From Harmonia axyridis (Eukaryota > Arthropoda > Insecta > Coleoptera > Coccinellidae), in NCBI RefSeq assembly GCF_914767665.1, contig NC_059503.1, positions 62,328,352 through 62,392,351 on the forward strand: a stretch of DNA of 64,000 nucleotides, read 5' to 3'. Within the stretch, counting starts at the first letter, position 1; each line of letters starts with the position of its first letter. The notes beneath the pieces are model-generated. The model saw only the letters and a program-made list of their open reading frames with translations, made no database searches and had not been told where the DNA came from. Of this stretch, positions 44,219 to 57,039 are shown piece after piece. The position numbers and the translations under genes were made by a program.

Positions 44219-45840
44219 GTTTCAAGAAATTCATTAAACAAAAATAAAAACTCACAATAATTTTTGAAACTTATAGAGATTTTATATGATCATCACACGA
44301 ATTTTTCTTGAATGACGGAAATAAGTAAATGTCAACTGAAATATAGAAATGTAGAATGGATATTCGCCTAGTTGGAATGAAAAAAAAAAAACAGGAAACG
44401 CATTAACCGTTTCAAATATTATTTGAGTATGTTTTTATTTCTGGGTACTAATGGATTTGATCTCTTTGGTTCAATGAATCAAGAAGTTTTCGAATATTGT
44501 TGGCGCTTTGCTTGAATTCTCTTTATTTCATGTGCGTTCCTAAATGAACAGAAATATGCACGTGTTGCTTGGATGACCATATGTCTTCCTTGCGAATATG
44601 CGCGGGTGGTTCTGCACTGCATCTTTTTTCGAATTTGGCTAGTCGTTTATGATATGTATATGAAACCGCTTCATAGTCGTACCGCTTATATATTTCTAAA
44701 TTTCGTTTATTCCGCATATTACCTTTTTCGTTCCGTTCAAAAACTTGATATAATAGTTTTAATTGTGTAATCATATTGAATATGATTGGATTTACGAAGA
44801 AGGCTAGGAGATAACTGCTATCCTCCAAGTTTTGTTTATTGAGGGAATCTTATCATCTGTAATCCTCACCTTCCTTTCAAGCCTTCATATTCCTTATAAA
44901 GATCGTAGGAGTACCAGAAGATTTAAAAGTAATAGTACCAGAAACCACACAAGTAAGTTCATTTGGACATTAAACGATTCTATTTTCACATCCATACAAT
45001 CTACAAAATTTTCATCAATAGTGAAGTCATGAACAGAAAAGTCCTTTGGACTAAACTCACTTCAATATCAAATGAGTCAAAGCTCCATCTGATACTGTAA
45101 TTTAAACAATCTCAATGAACCGAACATCAAACATTTAATTCGTACTTGAGAATTGATTGTTTTTTAGTTCGTCTCAAAATAAATGAAATTATTAAAAAAA
45201 TCCTGTTTCACGTTGTTCAATGAATTCACTAATAAACTCACGATTCTCAAGTTATAAATGAACGAATAAATAGAATTGAAATTCTCCATTTCCTGAGACA
45301 CTTAGTTTTCAATCCTTCATTTTGCTGGTGTCGGGCTATTGAGTTCTTATCATAATTCATTGATTATGCGCCATTCCTTTTTTGCGCGGTTGTTCCTGTA
45401 CGTATAACAGTAGGACTATGTATCGTTCTACCCAAATGTCTATAATTTACGAATTTTCAGCCGAAAATGGTCTCAAACGATTGGTTTTCTCTCACAAAGG
45501 GAGAATTCGAGGTTGAAATTCTATTCATTCATTTGCTGTGTACACGATGACTAAACAACGAAATGTGCTAGAGACTTGAAAATTACAATGAGAGTCTGAA
45601 TTTGACGGTGTAAATATGGTTTTCACACGTGTTGCAAACTTTTTATACCATTGTGAATAGCCAGTAAACAAAATATGAATTAAAACGCTTCAGTTAAAGA
45701 AGAGAAAATAATTTCTTCATGAGCTAAATCAGTTCGATGGTTCCAGAGTCGAAACGATGTGGAATATAGTCACAATAATTGAAAAGAGTAATTGCGAAAT
45801 GAAATTTATGAATCAGGTGGAACATAGTCGAACGAATATA
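44219..45840. other. Between GMC genes, no gene seen
   Basis: Upstream flank of gene B. The short open frames (44523-44828 and others) have no recognisable domain. Confidence 0.5.
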
Positions 45841-45959
45841 CAGGGTGAGTCTTTGACTTGTACATATATTTTACAAAAATATTGTAAAGGAAAAAAGTGT
45901 TTCTTTTGACTTCAGCAATCTTCGGTTGAAGAAGATGTTCAACTCAGAGACTCAGCCTG
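45841..45959. mobile_element. 119-bp mini-copy of CAGGGTGAGTC family
   Basis: Both ends match the elements at 35512 and 52388 (CAGGGTGAGTCTTTGACTTG; inverse CTCAGCCTG then TA). The entire interior is deleted, leaving joined termini. Confidence 0.8.
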
Positions 45960-48603
45960 TATGTATTATATAAGGGATTTTGTGAGGATCGTATCGTCTT
46001 CTCTATATCACACAATGTATCTTTCAGATTTCATCGGAGTTCACAGCGTGACTAAAGTCTGGCTGAGGTTAGTTTTAGATTTATTTGATCTACTTTTATG
46101 AACTTTTTACCAATTGTTCTGTGGTGTTCGATGATTTGGAAGATATTGGACAGAATGACAGCCTAGGTTCGAATATTTCTAGATTATTATAATATAATGT
46201 GCATATGAAATTTTGGAGTTAACTTAACAATAATTTTTCAAATGGTTTCATTATTTACATACCATTTCGAGTGGATTTAAATTCGGAAATTGTTAATAGT
46301 GATATTGAATGTGCAAGTTTAGTTATTTTTTGATGCACTATAATTGCGTAAGAGGGTTTTGGACAATAGTTTACTCTGAGATTAAGTGAGCCTGAAAAAA
46401 TATCGTTAGAATAATTTTTATATCAATGTGTGTGTGTGGAACTAGATGCCATCATAAGTTTATATAATACAGGACATTTATTCAACATTTTCCTGCAAGG
46501 TTCTTTCTTACTTGTGCAATTTAGCCGATATTTCTGACATCCATTTGATCAGCTAGGAGGATAAGATCATGAGTTTCCTACTAGGGAAACTTTTGTTGGA
46601 AATAGTTCATCATAACTCTTATACCCAGATAAAGGTTCGTTTGTTAAAATTTAATGCCGCATTAAAATGTCAACCCTCCATTTAAAAGTGCAGTTAACCA
46701 ATTGCCGAATTTTAAAGACGGCATTAAATTTTAATGAATATTCCCGCAACTGGGTGTCAGACACTTTGCAACCACTAAAGACGGTTATTATTAATATTAT
46801 TATAAAGCAATTGGTGAGGGACGAGAGTGGCTGCGTTTTCGAGACATAAGGTAGGATATGCTGTAAGAGACAGTCGGTGTTGATTTGAGAGGCCATCAAA
46901 TAATATTCGTATTATTGATATTTGAATTTATTCGATATTGAATAACATTTACTTTAACAGGAATTGAACGTGTTGAACCACCATTGGTAACCTTTCGCAT
47001 CCACCATTTTATATATATTTTATAATAATTTTATTTATCAGTTCAGAATTATGTCAGTTGAAATATTGGCAACTGAGTATAAAAGTTCCATATCATATTG
47101 TCCTGTTAAGTTCAGATTGATGATTTGAGATTGATTGTATCAATTTCCACTATTATTCATTCCTACATAGCATTAGTAATGATGATTCATGCTACTTGAA
47201 TATACTATAGACTCCACTATAGAGTATAAATTACTCTAGATGAGCTATCTGAAAAAGACGTCCATTTTGTAATTTGATTGCAATTTTTTTCAGTAAATTC
47301 AAGAATCTCATGTCTTGTATTTTAGGAAGCATACGTTCAATTGGCGGTCAGAAATTCTATTAGATTTAATTATCCACCCTAAAAACTGAACAGCCGATAG
47401 TACTGATACTATCTCTGAGGGTATAGGTACTAATTTGTGGCTAAGCATAAATCCAGTTTCTTGTGGTTTCATTAATGGTTTTTGAACTCTTTGAATTAAT
47501 TCAGCATTACGAACGTAATTGAAAATTGAATAGGTACACAATAATTCCAGAAAACATTTTTTTGAGAAAATTCATTTTTATTTTCTATATGAGTGAATGC
47601 AAATAAATCAGTAGGGGATATCTTATGATATAATGCCAAATTTCTTATTTCGAATAGCCCCAGTCCTCCAAAAATATCGAACTTGAAACTGAATTTTAGG
47701 ATTTCTTCGGACATTGAGGTTGAGAAATTCACTTTTGTATATCGTCCAAGATTTCAGTAAAATTCATAAAATTTTCCATCGTTCGAATTATGTCAGAACT
47801 GATAAGACCTACCATCCATAAAAAATCATTTCATGTTTGCATATTTTTATTTATATTTTTCGTGTACTGTTAGATAACCTATTGGGTTGTCAATTTTGGT
47901 GGATGCGATTCCTGCTTGCATGGCAGGCTACAGTGGCGTAGCCTGTAGGGGGATAAAAATAAAAAATATAGTATTCGTTTTCGAATTTACAGACAATTCT
48001 TCATATTGATTTTCAATTAGAGTTGCTTGAGTATCGTTAGAATCTCATTAATTTTTACTTAAGCTACTTCTGAGATGGCAACTAAATCGAAGAGAAAGAA
48101 TCCCTCCTGCACTCTTTCAGTATCCTGTGTTTACAGAATCAACGAATAATCAATCAAAAGACCAATGGCGACTGCAAAATATGACATTTTTGACAATATC
48201 AACACCGGCAGGCTTTTAATTACTGTTTCAAGTTTATAAACCAAGGGTTAATATCTCAATGATTCTCTATCTCTTGAAAATAATTATGTGTCTGCTTCCA
48301 TCCATCTGTTTGGAATCGTCCAAACAGAGTGAGGACAATAATAAAAAAATTAATTTAACTTCTGCATTCATAGTGCTTATATTTTAAAAATAAATATTTT
48401 ACAAAGTAAAAATAAACATAAAAACCTTCAATAAATACATGCTCATATTCAGTTTTCAAACTTCCATGATTCAACTAAGGGAACTTATTTTCTATACCAA
48501 GAAACATTTCGCATGTAGATATACATAAATATGATTGAGGAACATCGTGGTATTTATAGTTTGAGGAGTCAAAATTGGTTTGTCAATAGAAAGAACTGCT
48601 CGA
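45960..48603. other. 3' flank of GMC gene A, mostly non-coding
   Basis: AT-rich. Contains an inverted pair (TTAAAATTTAATGCCG at about 46647, inverse at about 46718) suggesting a 90-bp MITE. Also contains the coding-like patch listed separately at 47308-47732. Confidence 0.45.
47308..47732 (-). pseudogene. Coding-like remnant in two frames, not recognised
   Basis: Two overlapping minus-strand frames read like diverged protein: KFSFKFDIFGGLGLFEIRN, then after a frame change YVRNAELIQRVQKPLMK and VSVLSAVQFLGWIIKS. Composition is less AT-biased than neighbours. It may be a decayed transposon polyprotein or host gene piece; the family is not recognised. Confidence 0.3.
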
Positions 48604-50734
48604 CTACAATTCTGTGTGCATGATTTCATGGTCATCCAGAATCATCTGTGCTCCCTTCTGACCAATCATCAAAGAAGGTGCATTGGTATTTCCACTTGTT
48701 ATGGTGGGCATAATTGACGCGTCTATCACTCTCAGGCCCTTTATTCCTCGAACTTGCAACCTTGGATTTACCACTGCTTCGGAATCATCATCTGGGCCCA
48801 TTTTGCAAGTTCCAACAGGATGGTATACGGTCATTGCCAAATTTCTGAAGGCACACTTCCAGTAGTCGTCACTGCCAAATTTGAACTTTTTGCACTTAGG
48901 AATTCCAATATCCAAGATTTCGGCTTCAAAGTTTCGCATGGCTTTCGTCCCCAAAAACTTTTCTGTGTGTCTGAGCGCTTCCAATAAAATTTGCAAGTCT
49001 TCGCCTTTTTCATCTGTCAAGTAACCTGTGTCAATCAGGGGTTTGTCTTTCGGATCTTTGCTTCTCAACAGAACTTTTCCCCTAGATTTTGGGTTTAGCA
49101 GAACCAGGAAGAAGGAAAGAACATTAGACCTCTCATTGGCATGTACTATATTATTAGTGATTTCATCTTCCACATTCCAGCATTTCAATATCTCCGACAA
49201 AAGGAGGTCACTCTGAGGATGCAATGAAAACATATACTGTATGTTGGGATACTCTGAATCGTTTCTAGTGTTGATGAGTCCCTGCAAATTCGTCATTCTA
49301 ATTTGCCCAACTTCTCCCTGTCTATACAGAAAGTATTTGTAGAATTCGTCGAGCATTTGATGAGGCTGCATAATTTTATTCGAAAACTTATTTAGCTTCA
49401 CAAAAAGAGTGCTATACATCAAATGGTCTTGAAGGTTTGCTCCTACATTTAGGTTTTGTATAACTTCGATACCGTTCGCCTCCAAGTGTTCTCTAGGACC
49501 AATTCCACTCAACATGAGGATTTGTGGAGATCCAATTGCACCTGACGATAGTATGACCTCCTTTGATGCTCTGACCACAATAGTTTTTCCACCCACTTCA
49601 ACCTCTACGCCTGTAGCTGTCTTAGTTTCTTTATCGATAACAATCTTTTTGACGTGAGATTTGGTTGATAGATGAAGGTTTAAAAATTCCTTATTGTTTC
49701 CAAGAAAAACCTTAGCAGAATTTGCTCGAACGCCATCTCCAACTGTCATGAGAGCGTCAAAAAATCCTAACGGAATCTCTTCCTTGGATACCTGATAGCC
49801 CATCTCTTGTGCAGCGTCAAGAACAGCATTCCTTATTGGCTCTTGAAGTTCGTATCTGCTGAGAGGTAACAAACCCATGGTACCGTAATTGTTAGATTCC
49901 ATTATTTCTGGAGCCACAACCCTTTCTGACAGTCTGAAGAAAGGCATGACGTTATCGTAGTCCCAACCTTTGTTACCAAGGGTCGACCAATGATCATAAT
50001 CCCGTTTATTGCCTCTCAGATAGAGGTTGACGTTGATCGAACTTGAACCACCAACGACTTTGCCTCTTGGCCATTTGCTAACACCATCTTTCAGACTCAG
50101 GGAAGAGGTCTTAGAAGGAACCGTCTGATACTGCCAGTCTTCGTCTGTTCCTTGGAGACTGAATAGTAGACTAGGTATCTGAAAGAAAATTACTGTTTTA
50201 TATGATAGTTCAGGTTGATGAATATATATACATGAGTAAGTTAAGGTTATTCAACTGAGTCATCCTCTCATGTTCTAATCAATTAGTAATGTCACCTTAG
50301 ATGATGGTCTTGAGGTATGAAAATACAGAAATTCAGCGGAGTAGCTTGATTCGGTATTGCCTTAGTATTTTCTATCTTTGCAACATTCAATTGAAATTTG
50401 AGTCCCTCATTTTCATATTAAAGAAGATTGTTCAACTTACGTCACTGGTAGCAGAAGGATAATCGCCCGCCTCCAGTACTAACACACTGTATTTGCCATC
50501 TTCCGATAGTCTGCTTGCCACTACTGATCCTGCTGACCCTGCACCAATAACGATGAAGTCAAACTCCTCATCATTGCTGAGAGTCTCGCCATAATTCGGT
50601 GGGTAGATGTCTTTACGTCCCAGTAGACACTGGCTGGCGAAAAGTGTGTTGATTAAGGCCAGAAACAGATTTCCTCCCACTCCATTTATATTGGCGGCAC
50701 ACGGTGTCTCCAAGCCTTGAACGTTACAGGTCAT
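48604..50734 (-). CDS. GMC oxidoreductase gene A (glucose dehydrogenase-like)
   Basis: FAD-dependent oxidoreductase of the GMC family, related to insect glucose dehydrogenase [FAD, quinone]. The exact substrate is unknown. Exons 50441-50734 and 48604-50178, joined in phase 0 at SATSD|IPSLLF (GTAAGT donor, TTTCTTTCAG acceptor), give 622 residues, a normal length. FAD motif GAGSAG at about 64-69 with LVLEAGD after it; signature 1 RGKVVGGSSSINVNLYLRG; signature 2 GAIGSPQILMLSGIG; NLQDH; catalytic His about 551 in YHPVGTCKMG and Asn about 595 in TSGNTNAP. Start is the first ATG (MTCNVQG) after a probable acceptor at about 50760, so a 5' non-coding exon lies upstream. No classical signal peptide at this ATG. 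Same strand as gene B, 4.4 kb upstream of its first exon: a paralogous pair. Confidence 0.93.
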
Positions 50735-50764
50735 TTTGGTGCTATAATCAAGAGAACACTGCAA

Positions 50765-51050
50765 ATAAGATAATACTGTTTATTATTTTCTCTTTTCGCG
50801 CAAAATTTTTCGACATGGGAAGAATAAATAAAAAAATATTCAATTTTGAAAATAATGAGATGATAACGTGGAAATCCGAACAAAAAAAATTATTCCAAAA
50901 GTATCAGCCCAAAAAATTTACGGTGAAAATTTTGTATTTAGTATCAACGTAGCAATATATTATGCTCCTATTCTTCTGATTATGTGCACTTAAGTGTCCG
51001 AGAAATCTATTTTTTCGAATTTGTTCTCTGAAAGTTTTTGTTCTCAAAAA
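50765..51050. other. Upstream intron of gene A
   Basis: AT-rich; TATTTGCAG acceptor at about 50761 for the first coding exon. No further exon seen. Confidence 0.4.
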
Positions 51051-51700
51051 TCATGTATCATGTTCTGCTAGGGAAGCAGTGCGGTATATCAATATTTTAT
51101 CTATCCAAATTCCTTGAAATTTAACATTATCAGAAGGAATGATTTCAGTATCATTCAGTGTTAGCTGTTCGGGTATTGTGTGGCTAGTTCGTTCAGTATG
51201 AAAGATAGTACATTCCGTCTTGATCATGTTTAGTTTCAATATATTGACTTTACACCATTCTTCTACCTCGCCTAAGATGGTATTTGCTCTGTTTATTGCT
51301 GTCTGTGTTTCGTCGGCTGTTAAAACAATGTTTGTGTCATCTGCATAAATAGTGGCACAGGTATCGCAAGGATGTTTGACGCCTGGTTGAATTTTTTCTG
51401 AGCATATTTCTGGAAGGTCATTTAGGTACACTATAAAAAGCAGTGGTCCCAAAATACTTCCCTGTGTTACTCCCATCGATAGTTCTAGTTCGTTGGATGT
51501 GAATGTGTACTCATTTGTTTTCAGGAGAATCTTTTGTTTTCTATTTTGCAAATAACTTTTCATGAGTTTCAGCTGATTATTTCGGATGCCATAAGTTTCT
51601 AATTTTTCCAGTAATATCTCATGTAAAAGAGAGATAGATATGAGAAAATTGTATTGGAAAATTTGCAGTGGTTTTGGTTTGTTATTTCCAATAATAGCAC
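51051..51700 (-). pseudogene. LINE reverse transcriptase fragment
   Basis: Open frame with YLQNRKQKILLK, GVTQGSILGPLLFIVYLND, YADDTNIVL (catalytic box) and WCKVNILKLNMIKT. Starts mid-RT and ends before the thumb is complete. Lies upstream of gene A, probably in its first intron if the 55.2-kb exon is real. Confidence 0.87.
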
Positions 51701-51794
51701 AGACTGATGGATAGATAAACAGACACAAAAGTTGTTCCGAATTACTGGCAGAAACATAGCAACAATTTTCTTCATTGAAAAAGTGAACCCTCAA

Positions 51795-52387
51795 TATACT
51801 CGGAAGCCAAATGATCTGATATAAAATTCGACTACAGATTATATTTCAAAACATTTAAAAACAAGCAATCATTCAGTAGGTGCCTACTGAATATTTGGCA
51901 AAATGGAAGTGAAATATATTTCTGGAAAATTTCTCATTCTATTGAATGATTATTCTGAACTGAACCATTGTACTTCACTTGATGACAAGGCTCTATGGCT
52001 AATGTTAACTTCTGATTATTCCTCACAACGCTCGCTACTGGTGTTCAACCACCGATCGATGCAAAATGGGTATGGTTGGATAGAATCATTTACTATTTAT
52101 AAATGACCCACTTGTTGGATATTCAAAGTTCACAACAAGGGTTGGTATAAATGAGAAAGCGTAATATATTTGGTGTATCTATATCTATTCTCACGAAATT
52201 TCACAACTATCAATTTATGTTTATCGAATCGCTAACTATTGAGTTACTGGAGTACAATATTTTGGAGGGCTATGAATTAGACACTTTTGCATTCAGTTAT
52301 TTGTTAAATTACAATTGTGAGCTTCATGGAATATAATTCTGTGATCACAAAACCGACGGAGTTGAGATGCAGGCTGTAGATACGAAA
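51795..52387. other. Non-coding spacer
   Basis: Nothing recognised; short open frames without features. Confidence 0.45.
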
Positions 52388-54534
52388 TGACAAAATGAGT
52401 CTTTGACTTGTACATATATTTAAACAGTAGATTCTTGAGGTCGAAAGGAACACTTCTTTCCTTTACCATTTTTCCGATTCGAACTAGATGAAAATATATA
52501 GCCATTTTAAATTTTCGTAATGAGGTTTTTCCAAGCATAAAATTATACCAATGGTAATGAGCTACTATGTTAACAAACCATCACAAACTCACTTTTAACA
52601 TTCCATTTGTTGAACGAAGTAGTAATTAAATACAATAATTAAGTTATCCCAATTTCGTTCTCGATGAAGATTTCTCTCTTAATTTTCTATTTCATTTTCG
52701 ATACTAGCAACGAATTGATCACGCAACCACCCATATAAGCTCAGATATTCATATCCATTCATTTATTATCGTTGTTTATTTCATTTTGTACAAGAGTTAC
52801 CATGAAACCTTACATTTTATTTTAATATTGAATAATTAAATGATATTCTTCTGTGGAGGTTCCAAGTTTGAACTTCAAATTTCACCATAATGACAAAAAA
52901 ATTCTTAAACCTATGTGTAGATATCTTAGAAATTGAAATAATCTGTGTTCTAATCTAAGATATTCATTTACACTATTATGATATCAATGCTAGCATACAA
53001 TGAGAATTATCAAAAATTTGAGGCAACCCAACAGAATACTGAAGTTCCCTACATAAATTTAAGAAATTTGAATACTATTTACCAAAAAAATTGTGAGGAT
53101 ACAAAATAAATCACTGTGCATTCTGATCGAAAGCAATTTCTTTATGGAACGAAGCATTTGATTTGTTTCAACTATGTCATATAAAAAAAAATTAATTTGC
53201 ATCGATAATTATGAAACCATCAGTAAGAAAATAAGGAAATAAAATGTTATGGCAACTATTACTTAAATTATTTTGACTTTGGAATTAAAAATAAACTAGT
53301 GTTCGATATAATTATTTACAATTGAATATTCTGTTTCTTTCTACTCACTTAATTTGTTTTCACATTAAAATAATTATTGTACTCTTGAAAATAGTATGAA
53401 AGTCATATGCTCTAGGATTCAATCGCAATCACATAAAAATTTATCTAGTATGAACCTAGTGGTAAGCTTCGATTTAAGCTTGAATGGCCTGAAGAAGAAT
53501 ACAGTAATGTTTGATAGCAGAAGTCTTCAGTGGGATCTTGATTGTTGTCATTATAATAGGACTATTTTGTGAAAACTTTCTTGAACATGAGTGATCTGAA
53601 TTCTTCAAAATAGAATGTAGGTTATGATGAGGTATATCCATATTACCAGAGCTGTGCCAAAGCTCAGTAATTTGAAATCAAATTGTAGGAGTTTATTTGA
53701 GTTAATTGAAACTACATAATTTTCAAACTAGTGCTTCAATTCTAAACTTTGAGACATGACATCATAGCAAATGTTTATTTTTGTGGTATTTTTTTCACAA
53801 GAGAACAGAGTTGTATTTAGCCAAAGTACCCAATTTTCACATAAATTTTTTTTATGCAAACAACTAAAAAACATTCAAATATTCATTAATGAGCTTACAA
53901 ATTATATTTGAGAATTGAGTTTTTAGAATTTCTAATATTTATATGGAATGAAATGGTAAAAATAAAGAAACTGGAAGATATGGATGGAATTTTATGTCCG
54001 GATAAGATTCATCACACCAAGGAAAAACCATAATCCAAAAATCATTTCCTCCGATAAAACCATTTTCGAGATATAACTAAAATTAAGTTTAGTGAGCAAG
54101 TTCTGCACCTTAGTTAGGATAATATATATTGAGTTATTGGGTATAGGTGACCAAATATATTCCAGTAAATTACTCTTTATTTCTATTCAGTAATGACGAC
54201 GTTTCGGCTATTGTTTGTAGCCATTCTCAAGTCATTATGAAACAAGTATTTCTAAAACAGAGTAAGCACTATCGTTACTATTATTCTATTATTCATGATC
54301 TCTGAGATGTGAAAATATATGTACAATTATATTCTTGGGAAATTTCACGGAAATATCAGATGGACAAATGTCCATGACAAATTAAGTTTAGTTTGTGGAT
54401 TTTCAACAGCCTGTACTTTTTGACCGAGCTGAATCGGAATAAATGGTAAAGGAAAAAAGTGTTCTTTTTAAATTTGAATTTTGACCTCGGGAGGCTTTGG
54501 TTGAAATATATGTACAAGTCAAAGACTCACCCTG
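52388..54534. mobile_element. 2.15-kb element, second copy of CAGGGTGAGTC family
   Basis: The left end is decayed (AAAATGAGTCTTTGACTTG); the right end is intact (GACTCACCCTG then TA). The interior aligns with 35512-37457 through most of its length. It carries one extra 286-bp insertion at 54093-54378. Confidence 0.85.
54093..54378. mobile_element. 286-bp insertion with 13-bp target duplication
   Basis: Flanked on both sides by AAATTAAGTTTAG and absent from the sister copy at 35.5 kb, so both ends are fixed by comparison. A duplication of this length suggests retroposition. On the minus strand it holds GGCTACAAACAATAGCC followed by GAAACGTCG, a stem next to a hammerhead-like core phrase. Confidence 0.7.
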
Positions 54535-57039
54535 TATATCCAGTTCTGAGGTCTTTACGGATGCATGAATGAAAGCTCCTAATGCCAAGTCAGCTTTTTT
54601 TTCAATTTATTCAACGATAACACATTCGAAAAGGTGAGGTATTGAATAAGAAATACAATTAAGTTCATATCATTTCTAATTCAATACCATCAGCAACGTC
54701 CTGAATACGAAAACAAAAATATAACTGAAATAAAACTGTGGCCACATCAAGCTCCGTTTTTGACCACATCAGTCAAGAATGAAGCCTAATATAGCGAAAC
54801 AATTGTCGCAGACAATAAAATATTTCTGGAGATTACTTTGTTCTTATTAAATTCATAATGCATTTCCGCCAAATGAGGACTGAATTCATTAAATAAAAAT
54901 ATATAACGTAAAACGTTACAAAACAGCTGTTAATTGCCACAAAAAAGTCTTAAATTTTATTTTAGGACCCGATGAGAACAAAAATCGTGGTGACATTCAA
55001 TTCAGTTTGTCTGCCCTGAACTCAAAAATTTTTCAATAATAATAATAATTTTGAAGGGAATTGACAAATTTCATTCTTAAATTTTTCTGACATCGAAAAA
55101 AATCCAGTTTTTCCGTTAAAATAATCCGCGCACTCTAGAAATGTGATTGAATTAAAATATTATTGAACTTTTGAAATACTCACCTCAGTCGAAATGCTGA
55201 ATTTTCTTCTCGAAGTGTTCACATGAATTGCTTACGAAAATATTGAACAAACTCTATACAATGACCCCTGGCAATGACCTAAGACACTGTAACATTCAAC
55301 TTGGAGAGAGCCGCTTGGTTTCCTTGTTGACTGGGAGATACGTAATGATCTTCAGTGAGTACCAAAGAAGTGGACTGATGTTGTCAGAATCAGAAAGGAG
55401 TCCATCGATTCGAGGATTTAACTAAAAGAAGTGGAGATAAATTTTGTAGGCTTAACTTTTTTGAAATGATACTATCCTACCCATACTCATTTCAAAGTTT
55501 AATATCTTATCCTGAATTTATTTTCTATTGCTAGTTTGAGCCAGCTATTTTTTACATTTTTCCTATCAATCATTTAATCGAGTTACGTATGATATGGTCG
55601 TTCAAACATTCTTTTTCTGATCATTTAAAAACTACTTATTCGATTGTGATGAAATTTTACATTTAGATCTAGAATAATATTTGCATGCCAAGTTTTAGAA
55701 TTTTCTGACTACGTTATCACCAACACCAGAGAAATTTTCGAGAAATATATCAGCAAAAAATGATCCAACAGAGTTGAGACTACGCCACGCCTGTATCTAT
55801 GAAATTATAATTTGAAGATTAATGTTAAATTTTTTTTGATCGTCTGACCAGAACCATAAAAAATTCAAGCTCGAATAAAAAAACATATATACTAACCGGC
55901 AACAATGTCATAATAGTGAATGATATGTGTATAAATACTGTTTTGAGATCTTTAATGATCTCTCATGAAAAAACAATCGCTCATAGTGTTACACTAAACT
56001 ATTTTTCCATTGCTATAATAATAATATAAAGCAATCTCAAATCTGTTCACTTTTAACGCCGATGGTGACCTTTAGGTTCAATTGACGTAATTTGTGTTGC
56101 AGACAGTTGTTGAACTGGTTCATTTCCATTCGTACACATTTAATGGCATCTTTTCAAATTATGGGATTCTTTCAACGAAAAACTATACTGTTGAAAACTC
56201 GTTTTGAATACTTTGAACACTTCCTTTCAAGATTGGTGACCTAAAAAGATAATGAGAATCTGTCTGAGTTAGAAGATGCCGATAGATAGATAAATGGACA
56301 TTTTTTTTCGGAAAGAGTTAATTAATTCCCTTCTTTATTTTATCTGACTCCAAATATTTATAGCCACAGATTGGTTAACAATGAAGAATAAAAAAAAAAT
56401 TTTGTTGAACAATGTCGTATTTTTATATGTAGGTTAGATACTTGGATTCTATAATTGTTTCCGTAATGTCTGAGTAATTATTTTAGCACCATTTTATCTA
56501 TGAAGAATTTCCATCAAATAAGGACAGAATCTATTAACTATTTTATTTTATGTCCAGTAACCTAACAGAATTGTAGATAATATAAATGCATATCGAATTG
56601 CGCCATTACGTCTTGTTGTTAACAACTTCTGAAAGAATATTTTCTCAAAGCTACTTCTTCTCACATTTCTTCTGAGATTTGTTTGCATGTATTGAGCACA
56701 TTAGGAAATAAATCATTATTGAAAGTTTGACATCTTCAGAGATAATCATATTTTTTTTTTTCATTAATTTCAATAGTTTATGTAATACTCATAACATATC
56801 ATAGAAATTAATAACCGTTTCAGAGATATAGAGGAAAGTTGGTGTTTATTTTTCAACGCAGTTTTTTAGCCATAGTTTTGTCGAAAAACCTGATGAAAAC
56901 AATTTCTATTTATATATAAGCATAATTTCATCACAAAATAGGAATCTTCGTAAAAAACAAAAAGAAAATCGTGGATTCATAATTTCTGAAGGAAAAAATG
57001 TCGATCTACCATATTCGTTGAAGTTTTATATTAGGTACC
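54535..57039. other. AT-rich, one candidate non-coding exon
   Basis: No ORF of note. A consensus donor at 55178-55183 (minus) is listed separately. Confidence 0.45.
55184..55260 (-). other. Candidate 5' UTR exon of GMC gene A
   Basis: Minus strand reads TTTCGACTGAG|GTGAGTATT, a perfect donor. It lies upstream of the gene A acceptor at about 50760 with no coding frame needed. The 5' boundary is unknown. Confidence 0.25.
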
